50,332 nt of DNA, from contig JBJOII010000015.1 of the NCBI GenBank assembly GCA_046047235.1, forward strand, positions 1 to 50,332. Reading direction: 5' to 3'. The notes beneath the pieces were generated by a model. It was not told where the DNA came from. It saw only the letters and a program-made list of their open reading frames with translations, and made no database searches. The DNA is from JBMTVN01 sp046047235 (GTDB taxonomy: Bacteria; Verrucomicrobiota; Verrucomicrobiia; Limisphaerales; JAHDYP01). Position numbers and translations under genes: made by a program. This document shows positions 17,458 to 27,232 of this stretch, one piece after another. Within the stretch, counting starts at the first letter, position 1; the number at the start of each line of letters is the position of its first letter.

Positions 17458-19548
17458 ATGGTCAAGCCGACAGCCCGCAAGCGAGCAACTGCCGCCTCAA
17501 CAGTGAGTAGCAAGAAAACGTCCCGAGACAACTCGGGCGAAACCGTTCCATCTGCGAAGGTGGCAGCAGGGCGGCAGCGGGCGGCTCACGCCAAGGAGGA
17601 GAAGGCAAAGGTCAAGGAGGGGAGCAAGCCTGTGAAGAAGGCCGCCAAGCCTGCGGCGAAGAAGGTTACTGAGAAGGAACTGGTGGTGGCGGCCAAGTCC
17701 AAGCGGGGGAAGGTTGCCATTGAGGTGGAAGCTGCCCCGGTGAAAGCGAAGCGGGGTCGGGCTGCGAAGGGCAAGGGTGCGGAGGTGGAAGCGGCGGTGG
17801 TGGTGGCTGATGCGGCTGCACAGGCTTCCGGGGCTGGCAAAGGCAAGGGGGGTGATGCATCGAAGGAGCCCGTGGTGGACGAGGCGAAGGCGATGGAGAC
17901 CTTGGGGACGGTGAAGAGTTTATCGGGGATTGATTTGACGGAGAAGATTCGGGAGTTGCTGCGGTTGGCGCAGGAGCAGGGGTATCTGACTTACAATGAT
18001 TTGAACGATGCGTTGCCGGACAACGTGGTGACGCCGGAGGAGTTGGATGATCTTTACACCAAGCTACGGAGCTTGAATGTGGAGATTGTGGATGAGGCGG
18101 AGGTGGACCGTGTGCGTCAGCCTGAGCCTGAGGAGGAGGAGGACAAGTCCCGTTTGGACATTCTGGACGATCCGGTTCGGATGTATTTGAAGCAGATGGG
18201 GCAGGTTCCTTTGCTGACGAGGGAGCAGGAGGTTGAGATTTCGAAGCGCATTGAGGATGCGGAGACGGAGGTTAAGCGGATTATTTACAGCTTTGGTTTT
18301 TCGGGCAAGGAGCACATTGCCTTGGCAGAGAAGTTGGTGGCTGAGCCGCCGAAGGAGCGTTTTGACCGGGTGATTTTGGACAAGAAGATTGAGGGTCGGG
18401 AGAATCACCTGAAGACGTTGCGTCGTTTGATCAAGGATGTGCGGACGGTTGATCTGGCGGTTGACGACAAGTATTCGGCCTGGCAATCGGCATCTTCGAA
18501 GAGCAAGAAGGAGAAGTTGGCGCAGGAGTTGGCGAAGATGGACGCCAAGCTGCAGCGTTCCTATCCGAAGTTTTATTACAAGCAGAAGGTCATTGAGGAG
18601 ATGGCCTTGGTGGCGGACAACATTCACGACAAGATCCAGCACAGTTTGCGGACGATTCACGAGCTGGGGAAGCATCGCAAGTCGACGCACACGCAGGCGA
18701 TCATTGACGGGGAGCAGAAGAAGATTCGGGCTTTGGAGGAGTTTGTTCGCTTGCCGTATGCCGACTATTTGGAGGCGTATCGGCAGCTGCAGCATTTTGC
18801 GAAGAAGGCGTTGCAGGCGAAGACCGAGATGGTGGAGGCGAACCTGCGATTGGTGATTTCGATTGCCAAGAAGTATACCAACCGGGGTCTTTCGTTCCTG
18901 GATTTGATTCAGGAGGGGAACATGGGGTTGATGAAAGCGGTGGAGAAGTTTGAGTATCGCCGTGGATACAAGTTCTCGACCTATGCGACCTGGTGGATTC
19001 GGCAGGCTATTACGCGTTCGATTGCGGATCAGGCGAGGACGATTCGTATTCCGGTGCACATGATTGAGACCATCAACAAGCTGATGCGGGTGCAGAAGCA
19101 GTTGGTGCAGGATTTTGGTCGTGAGGCTACGCCGGAGGAGATTGCGGACGAGATGCAGATGCCGGTGGAGCGGGTGCGTGCGGTCTTGAAGATGGCGCAG
19201 CAGCCGATTTCACTGCAATCGCCGGTGGGTGACAGTGACGACACGAACTTTGGTGATTTCATTGAGGACAAGTCGGCGGAGAATCCGTCGGACATGACCA
19301 GTTACAGTTTGTTGAAGGACAAGCTGGGTGATGTGTTGACGACCCTGACTGAGCGTGAGCGCAAGGTTTTGGAGCTTCGGTTTGGGTTGGGGGACGGGTA
19401 TTCGCGGACCTTGGAAGAGGTGGGCAAGCAATTCAAGGTGACGCGTGAGCGTATTCGGCAGATTGAGGCGAAGGCCTTGAGGAAGATGCGCCATCCGACG
19501 CGGATACGGCAGCTGCAGGGGTTCCTTGAAGGCGAGGGCATGGACTAG
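17458..19548 (+). CDS. rpoD: Primary RNA polymerase sigma factor RpoD with Lys/Ala-rich N-terminal extension
   Basis: A 696-residue group 1 sigma-70. Residues 1-150 are a low-complexity Lys/Ala/Val extension (KKAAKPAAKKV-type), basic and probably disordered. Region 1.1 follows at about 160-215 (IRELLRLAQEQGYLTYNDLN), region 1.2 at about 238-265 (DPVRMYLKQMGQVPLLTR), then a non-conserved helical insert, regions 2.1-2.4 at about 460-540 (RRGYKFSTYATWWIRQAI recognises the -10), region 3, and region 4 with the -35 helix VTRERIRQIEAKALRKMRHP near 658-677. It directs housekeeping transcription. It starts at an ATG behind a good promoter and is divergent from nuo. The extension is unusual and resembles the start of the DUF4912 protein at 35204. 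Confidence 0.96.
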   Translation: MVKPTARKRATAASTVSSKKTSRDNSGETVPSAKVAAGRQRAAHAKEEKAKVKEGSKPVKKAAKPAAKKVTEKELVVAAKSKRGKVAIEVEAAPVKAKRGRAAKGKGAEVEAAVVVADAAAQASGAGKGKGGDASKEPVVDEAKAMETLGTVKSLSGIDLTEKIRELLRLAQEQGYLTYNDLNDALPDNVVTPEELDDLYTKLRSLNVEIVDEAEVDRVRQPEPEEEEDKSRLDILDDPVRMYLKQMGQVPLLTREQEVEISKRIEDAETEVKRIIYSFGFSGKEHIALAEKLVAEPPKERFDRVILDKKIEGRENHLKTLRRLIKDVRTVDLAVDDKYSAWQSASSKSKKEKLAQELAKMDAKLQRSYPKFYYKQKVIEEMALVADNIHDKIQHSLRTIHELGKHRKSTHTQAIIDGEQKKIRALEEFVRLPYADYLEAYRQLQHFAKKALQAKTEMVEANLRLVISIAKKYTNRGLSFLDLIQEGNMGLMKAVEKFEYRRGYKFSTYATWWIRQAITRSIADQARTIRIPVHMIETINKLMRVQKQLVQDFGREATPEEIADEMQMPVERVRAVLKMAQQPISLQSPVGDSDDTNFGDFIEDKSAENPSDMTSYSLLKDKLGDVLTTLTERERKVLELRFGLGDGYSRTLEEVGKQFKVTRERIRQIEAKALRKMRHPTRIRQLQGFLEGEGMD

Positions 19549-19571
19549 TTGGGGTTGTTGAGGCAGGGCCT

Positions 19572-22169
19572 ATGGAGATGCAGCGGAGGCCCTTGAGATT
19601 TGCGGACAAGCCGCGTTTTTTCCGGTGTTTTGGGCACGGAGGGCGCGGCTTGTTTTTTGTACTGGTGGTTATTGGGGTGTGGTTGGGGTGTGGGGGGAGG
19701 TTATGGGGACAGGGGACGCGGGAGGATTATGCGAGGGCGGCGGGGTTAGCGGAGCGGTTTCGGGGCAAGGTGATCCGTGATGGAGTGCGGCCGCACTGGT
19801 TTGATGGGGGGCGGCGGTTTTGGTATCGGCTTGAGGAGGGGGTGGGGAAGCATGCCTATGTTGTGGTGGATGCGGAGGAGGGGGAGCGAGGTGTGGCTTT
19901 TGATGAAGCGGCACTGGTGGCGGCGTTGACTGCGAGCGGGGTGGAGGGGGTTCGGGAGGGTGAGTTGGATTTGGGTGGTTTGGAGTTTGGCAGGGGTGGG
20001 GGAGAGATGCGTTTTCGGTTGGGGGGAAGATCATGGAGGTGGGTAGATGGAACGGGTCGCTTGGAGGAGGTGGAGTCCGGGCGTGAGGGTGCGGCAGTTG
20101 GGAGTGTTATTCCGAAGCGGAGCCGGGGGACAGGGTCTGAGACCTTTTTGACCTTTGTGAACCGGACTGAGGTGGAATTGGAAGTGGTGTGGTTGGATTC
20201 TGAGGGGCAGCGTCGGGGGTATGGGCGGATTCCGCCTGGAGGCAGGAGGAGGCAGCATACCTTTGCTGGACACGCTTGGCTTGTGGTTGATGCGGTGACG
20301 GGTGAGGTGTTGGCGGGGTGTGAGGCAACGGAGGAGCCGGCGTTGTTGGAGGTGGTTCCGGGCATGGAGGTGCGGGAGGCTGAGCCCGAGCGGGAACGCG
20401 TTCGTCGGCGGGGTGAGATATCGCCGGATGGTCGCTGGGAGGCGTATGAGGATGGGGGCAATCTTTGGGTGCGGCCGGTGGGGTCTGGTGTGGGAGGCGC
20501 GATTGTTTTGAGCCGTGATGGATCCGGGGAGAGACCGTATCGGGGTCGGGTGGTGTGGTCGCCGGATTCGAGCCGGTTGCTTGGGTTCCGGGTGACGCCG
20601 GGCGAGACGAGGAAAGTGAACATTGTGGAGTCGTCGCCTGAGGAGGGGGTGCAACCGGGGTTATTGACCTTTGACTATGCGAAGCCGGGGGACCGGCTGG
20701 AGGTGGAGGATTTGCGCATCTTTGTTTTGAGTGAGGACGGGGTGACCGGGCTGGATATTGCGTCGGATGATTTTCCGAACCCTTATGAGCTGCGCGATTT
20801 TCGGTGGTCGCCGGATGGGTCGAGTTTGAGTTTTGTCTACATTGAGCGGGGGCATCAGGTGGTGCGGCTGCTTTCTGTGGATGGTGAGACGGGGGAGGTG
20901 CGGCGGGTGGTGGATGAGCGGTGCGAAACCTTCTTTGATTATGCGCACAAACTTTTCGTGCGGCATTTGGACAGTCGGGGCGAGGTGTTATGGATGTCCG
21001 AGCGGAGTGGGTGGAATCATGTGTATGTGGTGGACGCCTTGACGGGTGAGGTGAAGCATCCGGTGACGACGGGGGAGTGGGTTGTTCGCAGTGTAGAGCG
21101 GGTGGACGAGGAGCGGGGTGAGGTTTGGCTGATGGCTGGGGGCGTGGTGGCGGGGCAGGATCCGTACTATCTGCATTTGGTGCGCGCGAGGTTGGATGGT
21201 TCGGGTTACGACCTATTGACTGAGGGGGACGGGTTTCATCGGGTGCAGTTTTCGCCGGACCGACGGTTTTTCATCGACACGTGGTCGCGGGTGGATTTGC
21301 CGCCGGTGAGTGAGTTAAGGCGGAGTGCTGATGGGGTGCGAGTGGTGAGGTTGGAGGAGGCGGACGCGAGTGGTTTGGTGGGGGCGGGATGGCGGGCGCC
21401 GGAGCGTTTTGTGGCGAAGGGTCGGGATGGGGTGACGGACATTTACGGGGTGATTTACCGGCCTTTGAGCATGGAGGCGGGGCGGAAGTATCCCGTGATT
21501 GAGAAGATCTATGCGGGGCCGCAGGGGGCGTATGTGCCGAAGGAGTTTCGCGAGTATGACGACATGCAGGCTTTGGCTGAGCTGGGATTTATTGTGGTGC
21601 AGATGGATGGGATGGGGACCTCGTATCGGTCGAAGGCGTTTCACGACGTGTGTTGGCGGGATCTGGCGGATGCGGGATTTCCGGACCGGGTATTATGGAT
21701 ACGGGCGGCGGCGGGGCATGAGCCGGCGATGGATTTGGATCGGGTAGGGATCTACGGGGGGTCGGCCGGGGGGCAGAACGCGATGCGGGCGTTATTGGAC
21801 CATGGGGATTTCTATCGTGTGGCGGTGGCGGACTGCGGGTGTCATGACAACCGGGTGGACAAGATGTGGTGGAACGAGTTGTGGTTGGGCTGGCCTGTGG
21901 GCCAGCAGTATGTGGACTCTTCCAATGTGGAGCATGCGCATCGGTTGCAGGGGAAGCTGCTCCTGGTCGTGGGCGAGTTGGATCGGAACGTGGATCCGGC
22001 TTCGACGATGCAGGTGGTGGATGCGTTGGTGAAGGCGGACAAGGATTTTGATTTGCTGGTGATTCCGGGGACGGGGCATGGGGCGGCGGAGACGCCGTAT
22101 GGGAAGAGGCGGCGGATGGATTATTTTGTGCGGCACCTACTGGGGGTAGAGCCGCGGGGGGGCAGGTGA
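19572..22169 (+). CDS. S9 family peptidase, dipeptidyl-peptidase IV-like
   Basis: An 865-residue serine peptidase of the prolyl oligopeptidase clan. The N-terminal part (about 60-580) is a beta-propeller of the DPP-IV type, with repeated SPDG/SPDS turns (e.g. ISPDGRWEAYEDG, VWSPDSSRLLGF, FRWSPDGSSLSFVY). The C-terminal alpha/beta hydrolase domain holds the triad Ser731 (YGGSAGG), Asp804 (GELDRN) and His836 (GTGHG). The N-terminus has a hydrophobic stretch (about 27-45) ending in LGCGG then LWGQG, so it is exported, either as a lipoprotein or after signal cleavage. Expected activity is removal of dipeptides after Pro or Ala; substrates are unknown. It lies 23 bases after rpoD and may be partly read through from it. 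Confidence 0.92.
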   Translation: MEMQRRPLRFADKPRFFRCFGHGGRGLFFVLVVIGVWLGCGGRLWGQGTREDYARAAGLAERFRGKVIRDGVRPHWFDGGRRFWYRLEEGVGKHAYVVVDAEEGERGVAFDEAALVAALTASGVEGVREGELDLGGLEFGRGGGEMRFRLGGRSWRWVDGTGRLEEVESGREGAAVGSVIPKRSRGTGSETFLTFVNRTEVELEVVWLDSEGQRRGYGRIPPGGRRRQHTFAGHAWLVVDAVTGEVLAGCEATEEPALLEVVPGMEVREAEPERERVRRRGEISPDGRWEAYEDGGNLWVRPVGSGVGGAIVLSRDGSGERPYRGRVVWSPDSSRLLGFRVTPGETRKVNIVESSPEEGVQPGLLTFDYAKPGDRLEVEDLRIFVLSEDGVTGLDIASDDFPNPYELRDFRWSPDGSSLSFVYIERGHQVVRLLSVDGETGEVRRVVDERCETFFDYAHKLFVRHLDSRGEVLWMSERSGWNHVYVVDALTGEVKHPVTTGEWVVRSVERVDEERGEVWLMAGGVVAGQDPYYLHLVRARLDGSGYDLLTEGDGFHRVQFSPDRRFFIDTWSRVDLPPVSELRRSADGVRVVRLEEADASGLVGAGWRAPERFVAKGRDGVTDIYGVIYRPLSMEAGRKYPVIEKIYAGPQGAYVPKEFREYDDMQALAELGFIVVQMDGMGTSYRSKAFHDVCWRDLADAGFPDRVLWIRAAAGHEPAMDLDRVGIYGGSAGGQNAMRALLDHGDFYRVAVADCGCHDNRVDKMWWNELWLGWPVGQQYVDSSNVEHAHRLQGKLLLVVGELDRNVDPASTMQVVDALVKADKDFDLLVIPGTGHGAAETPYGKRRRMDYFVRHLLGVEPRGGR

Positions 22170-22213
22170 GCCGTTGGTTCGCCCGGCGGTGGGGGGGTGA
22201 GGGCCTGTAGGGG

Positions 22214-22864
22214 TCAGGCTTTACTTTCCTCGGGCTCGGCGTCGGGGACTTCTTCGGCTTCCTCTTCTGTTTCCGGTTCGGGGGCTTCGTTGAGTTTCAT
22301 AGCGCCGACGAAGAGGCCGGTGAAGAGGCCGCCACTGAGGAGAGTGTTACGGAAGAACTCCCAGGTGGGAGGGAAGCCGCTGGTGCCTTTGGTGAGGGCG
22401 ACCATCCAGCCGGTGAGGCTGCGGGTGTATTCGGGGTTGTGGTAGGGGTTGAAGAACCAGGCGGCTGTGTTGGTTAGCAGGTAGAAGAGGATGGCGCCGA
22501 GGATACCGCCTCCGAGGAGTTTCAGCCAGGAATCGGAGGGGCGGAAGACTCGGCCGAGGGCGATGACGGAGACGAAGCCGAGGAGAGTGAGCCATTGGTA
22601 GCTATTAAAGGCGCCGACCTTGTAGACGAGCGTATTGAGCAGGAGGTCGGTGACGAAGAGAAATGCGACGGGCAAGGCCCAGGCGAGCTTGCGGGGCAGG
22701 AATACGCCGGCGCAGAAGGCGAGGGCGTAGATGCCACTGAAGCTAGGCGGGAGCAGTCCGGGAATGCGGGTTAGGGCCAGCACGACCAGAAACAGCACCG
22801 GGAGCCATATGCGGCGCTTTTCGTTCACGGCGGTGGATGATAGTGCAAATGCGGCTGATGACAA
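22214..22864 (-). CDS. DUF6580-like small integral membrane protein
   Basis: A 216-residue protein with about five membrane helices (near 22-40, 45-75, 85-105, 115-135 and 170-190) and a very acidic Glu/Pro-rich tail (last 25 residues). Segment order and motifs such as FVTDLLLNTLVY and AWFFNPYHNPEYTRSL resemble the DUF6580 family, uncharacterised proteins with an ECF-transporter-S-component-like look. The upstream start is TTG at 22864; a GTG at 22828 (before NEKRRIW) would remove 12 residues and is equally plausible. It converges with the peptidase gene and is the last minus-strand gene before it. Function unknown. Confidence 0.75.
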   Translation of the reverse strand: MSSAAFALSSTAVNEKRRIWLPVLFLVVLALTRIPGLLPPSFSGIYALAFCAGVFLPRKLAWALPVAFLFVTDLLLNTLVYKVGAFNSYQWLTLLGFVSVIALGRVFRPSDSWLKLLGGGILGAILFYLLTNTAAWFFNPYHNPEYTRSLTGWMVALTKGTSGFPPTWEFFRNTLLSGGLFTGLFVGAMKLNEAPEPETEEEAEEVPDAEPEESKA

Positions 22865-22916
22865 GTGTTGCGCAGGATTTGGGGGCGTTCGCCGGGCAAG
22901 GTTTCAGGGGAGCTAA

Positions 22917-25235
22917 TCATAACCCCTTAGTTATGAAAGGGTAAGATGTGGGTGGGTGTTCGTGGCCCGGAGGTTCAGCTGGAGTTTGGATGAGGTTGTT
23001 ATAGCGAGCCATCCAGTAGGGGAGCAGCCAGAAGACGCCGGAGCTTTCCAGGTGGCCTTGGGGGTCACCGAAGTCGCCTGAGGTGGTTTCCCATGGGTTT
23101 TTATCCCAGCGCATGACGCCGCGTTCACTGGGGGGCAGCATGCGGTTGAGTTGGAGGGGGTCGGGGAGGGGGTGACGGACGAGGGTGAGGTCGTTGCGGT
23201 GTGTGTTGTCGATGGAGTATTGGCGCAGGTCGAGGGGTGTATCCCGTAGGAAGGCGAGGGAATCTTCGGGGCGGAAATTGGCTCCACCGAGCCAGGCGTA
23301 GGTGTAGTTGAAGAACGGGTTTTGGTCATGGGCGACTGTTTCGTAGGCCCAGCTATAGCCGAGCATGAGTCTGGCGTGGAGATGGCGGTTGGCATGTGGG
23401 GTGAGGAGGAGGCCAGGGGCGGCGAGGGCGAGGAGTTCGTCGTCGATGTGGGTTCGTTCCGACAGGCCGTAGGCTTTGGGGCGGGCGGCGTTTTCGGCGT
23501 AGCCGTGTTCAGCGATGAGGCGGTTGAATTCGGTGCGATAGCGGGGGTTGTCGGTGATGTAGTGGGCGGTGTGGAGGAACGAGAGGATTTCGAAGGAGTT
23601 GATGGGGCGTTCGACTCGCCAGTCGGCGTCGTGGTTGAGTTTTTCCGGGGACCAGACGCCCCAGCGGGTGGGAAGGCCATCGATATCCTGCAGGACATAG
23701 TTATGGTCGATGAGTCCGTCCATGATACGGGAGACGAGGTTTTGGACGCGGCTTTTGTGCGGGGGATCGGCGGCGAGGAGGAAATAGACGAAGTAACCGT
23801 AGAAGTGTCCGGTGATTTCGTCGGAGCTGGTGTCGCCTTTCCAGAGCCAGCGGTTGTCCTTGGATTTGCGCCAGCGTGTTTCGACGGGTTTGTAGCGGGG
23901 GTCGCGGGCACGGCGGTCGGCGGCTTCCTGTGGGGTGATGGTCTCATTGGGGTCGGCCATGGTGGTCCAGTTGGAGGGGATGACCGTGCGGGCGACGAAG
24001 TGTGGGGTATCGGTGACGGTCTGGAGGAATTCGAGGGCTTCGAAGGCTTCGTGGGCCATGGTTTGGGCCTGGGGGTTGCCGGTGGCGGCATAGCGGAAGC
24101 TTTCCATGGCGAGGTACATGGCGGTGTATTGGCCATCGTTGTCGTCGTCGACTGGTTCCCAACGGGATGAGTCATTGGGGTTGGGGAAGCGGCATTTTTC
24201 GACGAGGCCGGGAGGGCGGACGTGTCGGGTGCGGCAGATCTGGTGATAGTAATCGGCTTTTTCGGCGAGTGTCATGGGTTGTTGGTGGATGGTGCTGACT
24301 CCGTTGGCGGTGGCGATCCAGGCGGTGCCGTTGGAGCTGAAGGCGATGTCGCGGACGTCATCATTGACGAGCCAGCGTTGGCTATGGAGGAAGGACCATT
24401 GGGAAGTGGGGGAGAGGCGGGCGAGGCCGGTGGCGGTCCCGATCCAGAGTTGGCCTGTGGGGTCGAAGGCGAGGCATTGGACGGTATGCGCGGGCAGGCC
24501 ATTGGAGGCTGTGATGGTGCGGGTACGTTGGTTGTGTTGATAGACATCGAGGCCTCCAAGAGAGCCGATCCAGAGTTGGCCTGTGGAGTCGAAGGCCAGC
24601 GCGTGGACGTCACTGGAGACGATGTTTTCCGGTTGATGGATGAGTTGGGATGAGGTGGGGGTGGTATGGAGGAGGGCGTTGCCGGTGGCGATCCAGGTGC
24701 CTGAAGCGGGGAGGTACTGGATGTTGCGGACATCTTTTGAGCAGGGGAGATCGTAGGGTTGCCAGATGTTTTCCTTCAGGAGCCAGGAGCCGTTGGGGCC
24801 CGTGGCGAGCAGGCCGTTGTGGGTTGGGCCGATGCAGGTGATGGGGTCGTTGATGGCGGTGACTTTGGTGGTTTGTTGGGTGGTGATTTTGTAGAGCCCG
24901 TTCCAGGTACCGGCCCAGATGGTGTGCAGGTGATCCTGGAAGAGGTTGTAGGCGGGGCCGGGCTCGATATTGGCGGCGGGGGTCCAGTGGTAGTTAACAA
25001 GTTTGAGCACGCCGGCTGCAGTGGCGATCCAGACTGAATCGGTGGGGTCGACGAGGATGGCTCTGACGTTGGCAGCGGCGGTTGAGTTCGTGATGGCGTA
25101 GGGCGTGTGGGATTCCTGAGCGAAGGGTGTATCGGGGGCGGGTGCGGCGTGGGATGTTGGGCTGGTGAGGATTGAGTATGTGAGGAGTATGAGAGGGATG
25201 AAGCGGTGCGGGCGAGCGGGGGGAAGGCGGTGCAT
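22917..25235 (-). CDS. Exported beta-propeller protein with C-terminal helical domain
   Basis: A 772-residue exported protein. I chose the ATG at 25235, which gives a clear signal peptide (hydrophobic 12-26, then SHAAPAPD); the longer frame upstream is Pro/Ser-rich. Residues about 40-370 hold repeats of the two-component-regulator propeller type (VWIATAAGVLKL, IWAGTWNGLYKI, LWIGSLGGLDVY, LWIGTATGLARL, AWIATANGVSTI). The remaining 400 residues are a mainly helical domain that I do not recognise, rich in Trp and His. No membrane anchor, kinase or DNA-binding domain follows, so it is not a hybrid sensor. It lies 125 bases downstream of the CRTAC1 gene, probably in the same unit as the cytochrome, and is likely periplasmic or secreted. 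Confidence 0.8.
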   Translation of the reverse strand: MHRLPPARPHRFIPLILLTYSILTSPTSHAAPAPDTPFAQESHTPYAITNSTAAANVRAILVDPTDSVWIATAAGVLKLVNYHWTPAANIEPGPAYNLFQDHLHTIWAGTWNGLYKITTQQTTKVTAINDPITCIGPTHNGLLATGPNGSWLLKENIWQPYDLPCSKDVRNIQYLPASGTWIATGNALLHTTPTSSQLIHQPENIVSSDVHALAFDSTGQLWIGSLGGLDVYQHNQRTRTITASNGLPAHTVQCLAFDPTGQLWIGTATGLARLSPTSQWSFLHSQRWLVNDDVRDIAFSSNGTAWIATANGVSTIHQQPMTLAEKADYYHQICRTRHVRPPGLVEKCRFPNPNDSSRWEPVDDDNDGQYTAMYLAMESFRYAATGNPQAQTMAHEAFEALEFLQTVTDTPHFVARTVIPSNWTTMADPNETITPQEAADRRARDPRYKPVETRWRKSKDNRWLWKGDTSSDEITGHFYGYFVYFLLAADPPHKSRVQNLVSRIMDGLIDHNYVLQDIDGLPTRWGVWSPEKLNHDADWRVERPINSFEILSFLHTAHYITDNPRYRTEFNRLIAEHGYAENAARPKAYGLSERTHIDDELLALAAPGLLLTPHANRHLHARLMLGYSWAYETVAHDQNPFFNYTYAWLGGANFRPEDSLAFLRDTPLDLRQYSIDNTHRNDLTLVRHPLPDPLQLNRMLPPSERGVMRWDKNPWETTSGDFGDPQGHLESSGVFWLLPYWMARYNNLIQTPAEPPGHEHPPTSYPFITKGL

Positions 25236-25360
25236 GGGGATGCTATAGCACCGTTGGCGCGGGGGGACAATGGGAGTCGCCGGTTGGGGGATCGGTGGTG
25301 AGTGCGCGGGTGATTGGCTGGCGGGATTGTGCGGGAAGAGGTCAGTCGAGCTGGGGTGCG

Positions 25361-27223
25361 TTATTCTTGGCGGATAGTGATGGCTGTATCGGTTTGGCTG
25401 GTGTGGGTTTTCTGGACTGTGCCGCCGGGCCATTGGACTTCGATATCGACAGGGCCGTTATAGGGGCCGAGTCCGAACGTAAGCGGGAGTTCGGATTGGG
25501 AGAGGTAGCTGCGGGTGGGGGTGATGGTGCGGGATTGGGTGACGCCATTGGCGGTGAGGCGGACGACGGCTCCGAGGGCGTTGGCATTGGCGCTGGTTCC
25601 CTGGAGGGTGATACGGAGCCAGTGGTTGCCGGTTTGCTGGTCATTTCGCAGGAGGAGGGGGGCGCCGCCGGTTTGGGCGAGGATGACGTCGAGGTCGCCG
25701 TCGAGATCGATATCAGCGTAGGCGGAGCCGCGGCCGACGATGGGTTGGAAGAGGTCGGGGCCGGCTGCTTCGGGCGGGACCTCGACGAAGCCGGTTTGTT
25801 TGGCGGCTCCGGCGTTCCAGAAGAGTTGGGCGGGCTGGGCGTAGCTTTGGCTTTGCTGGACCTGGTTGATTTCCTCTTCGAGGTGGCCGTTTGAGCTGAG
25901 GAGGTCGAGCCAGCCGTCGAGGTCGTAATCGAGGAAGAAGATGCCGAACTTGAGGAGCAGTCGGCTGGCGGGTCCGATGCCTTCGGTGATGGCTTCGTCG
26001 GTGAAGTTTGTGGGGTTGCGTTGGGCGACGTAGAGGGCGGTCATTTCGTTGGCGAAGTTACCGATGGCGATACCGATGGTGTCGTCGTTACGGAAGCGGG
26101 CGGAATCGATGCCCATGGCGCCGCGGGTATTGCCATAGTTATCGAAGGCGATACCGGTGAGGGCGCCGATTTCCTGCATGGTCCCGTTACCTTGGTTGAG
26201 GAAGACCATGTTTTGCACCGTGTCATTGGCGATGACGAGGTCAGTGAAGCCGTCCTGATTGAGATCGATGGGGGAGACGCCGAGCGGTTTGGCTACGGGC
26301 ACGCTGGTGGAGGGGTTACGGACCTGGACTCCGGCCGTTTCGGAGATATCGGTGAAGTGGCCTTGGCCGTCGTTGCGGTAGAGGTGGGGGAAGGCGCCTT
26401 GGAAGTCGGTGGGTTGGCCGTAGGCGCGGCCGATCCCGACGAGGGAGTAACTCACTTCGCGATCGATGACTGGGGACCAGCGGATGTAGTTGCCGACGAA
26501 GAGGTCGAGGTCGCCGTCGTTATCGAGATCGAACCAGGTGCTGCAGGTACTCCAGTCATTGGTGGCGCCGCCGACGCCGGCGCTTGCGGTTACGTCGAGG
26601 AAGCGGCCTTGGCCTTCGTTATGGAAGAGCCGGCAGCCGCCGATACCGGTGAGGAGGACGTCTGTGAGTCCGTCGTTGTCGTAATCGCCGCAGGCTGCGC
26701 CCATGCCGTAGAAGGGGTGATCCAATCCGGACTGGTGGGTGACATTGGTGAAGAGGCCGTTGTCATTGCGGAAGAGGGCGGGTGTGGGTGGCGGGGTATT
26801 GGTGGCTTTGGGGTGCCAGGGCCACCAGGTGGAGTTGATGAGTAGGAGGTCGGCGTCGTTGTCCTGGTCCATATCGAAGAAGGCAACTCCACCGCCCATG
26901 GTTTCGGGGAGGAGTTTTTCGCCATAGGCGCCGTTCTCGTGGGTAAAATTGATCCCATGGCTGAGGGTGATATTGGTGAAGAGGGCTTTTGGCGGGCTTG
27001 CGGCGGAGGGTTTGGCGGTTTCGGGGGCCTGGATGGGAGTGACCTGTTGGGCTTGGGGTTCCGGTTTGGGGCGGAGGAGCAGGAAGCCTCCGGTGCCGAG
27101 CAGGGCTAGAGCGATGAGGGCGAGTATGGACCCGCGGACGGCGCGGCCGAGGATTGCGTCATCGTAGCGCGGCTCGTCGTCCGGATGAGGATCGGTGGGG
27201 GGTAGGTTTTCTGGTGCGGCCAT
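25361..27223 (-). CDS. CRTAC1-family FG-GAP/ASPIC-UnbV repeat protein
   Basis: A 620-residue protein with an N-terminal cytoplasmic tail, one membrane anchor (about 30-50) and a long extracytoplasmic domain. Calcium-binding FG-GAP/VCBS repeats of the DxDxDGxxD type recur: DMDQDNDAD, DYDNDGLTD, DLDNDGDLD, DLNQDGFTD, DYDLDGWLD, DIDLDGDLD. The C-terminal 80 residues match the ASPIC/UnbV segment (RTITPTRSYLSQSELPLTFGLG region) usual in CRTAC1-like proteins. The protein probably folds as a propeller anchored in the membrane, facing the periplasm. It begins 9 bases after the cytochrome gene, so the two are almost surely co-translated and may interact. The molecular function of the family in bacteria is unsettled. 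Confidence 0.9.
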   Translation of the reverse strand: MAAPENLPPTDPHPDDEPRYDDAILGRAVRGSILALIALALLGTGGFLLLRPKPEPQAQQVTPIQAPETAKPSAASPPKALFTNITLSHGINFTHENGAYGEKLLPETMGGGVAFFDMDQDNDADLLLINSTWWPWHPKATNTPPPTPALFRNDNGLFTNVTHQSGLDHPFYGMGAACGDYDNDGLTDVLLTGIGGCRLFHNEGQGRFLDVTASAGVGGATNDWSTCSTWFDLDNDGDLDLFVGNYIRWSPVIDREVSYSLVGIGRAYGQPTDFQGAFPHLYRNDGQGHFTDISETAGVQVRNPSTSVPVAKPLGVSPIDLNQDGFTDLVIANDTVQNMVFLNQGNGTMQEIGALTGIAFDNYGNTRGAMGIDSARFRNDDTIGIAIGNFANEMTALYVAQRNPTNFTDEAITEGIGPASRLLLKFGIFFLDYDLDGWLDLLSSNGHLEEEINQVQQSQSYAQPAQLFWNAGAAKQTGFVEVPPEAAGPDLFQPIVGRGSAYADIDLDGDLDVILAQTGGAPLLLRNDQQTGNHWLRITLQGTSANANALGAVVRLTANGVTQSRTITPTRSYLSQSELPLTFGLGPYNGPVDIEVQWPGGTVQKTHTSQTDTAITIRQE

Positions 27224-27232
27224 GGGGTGTGA

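Noticed and set aside
17268..17531. Short minus-strand frame upstream of nuoB as a candidate nuoA
   Set aside because: It lacks three membrane helices and overlaps the rpoD promoter and start; it does not resemble NuoA.
17500..17900. Tandem DNA repeat in the start of rpoD
   Set aside because: The repetition is at the level of Lys/Ala residues; no exact DNA unit recurs.
22918..22935. Short inverted repeat CATAAC...GTTATG at the end of the propeller gene
   Set aside because: Only 6 bp of stem, overlapping the stop codon, with no T-run; too weak to call a terminator.
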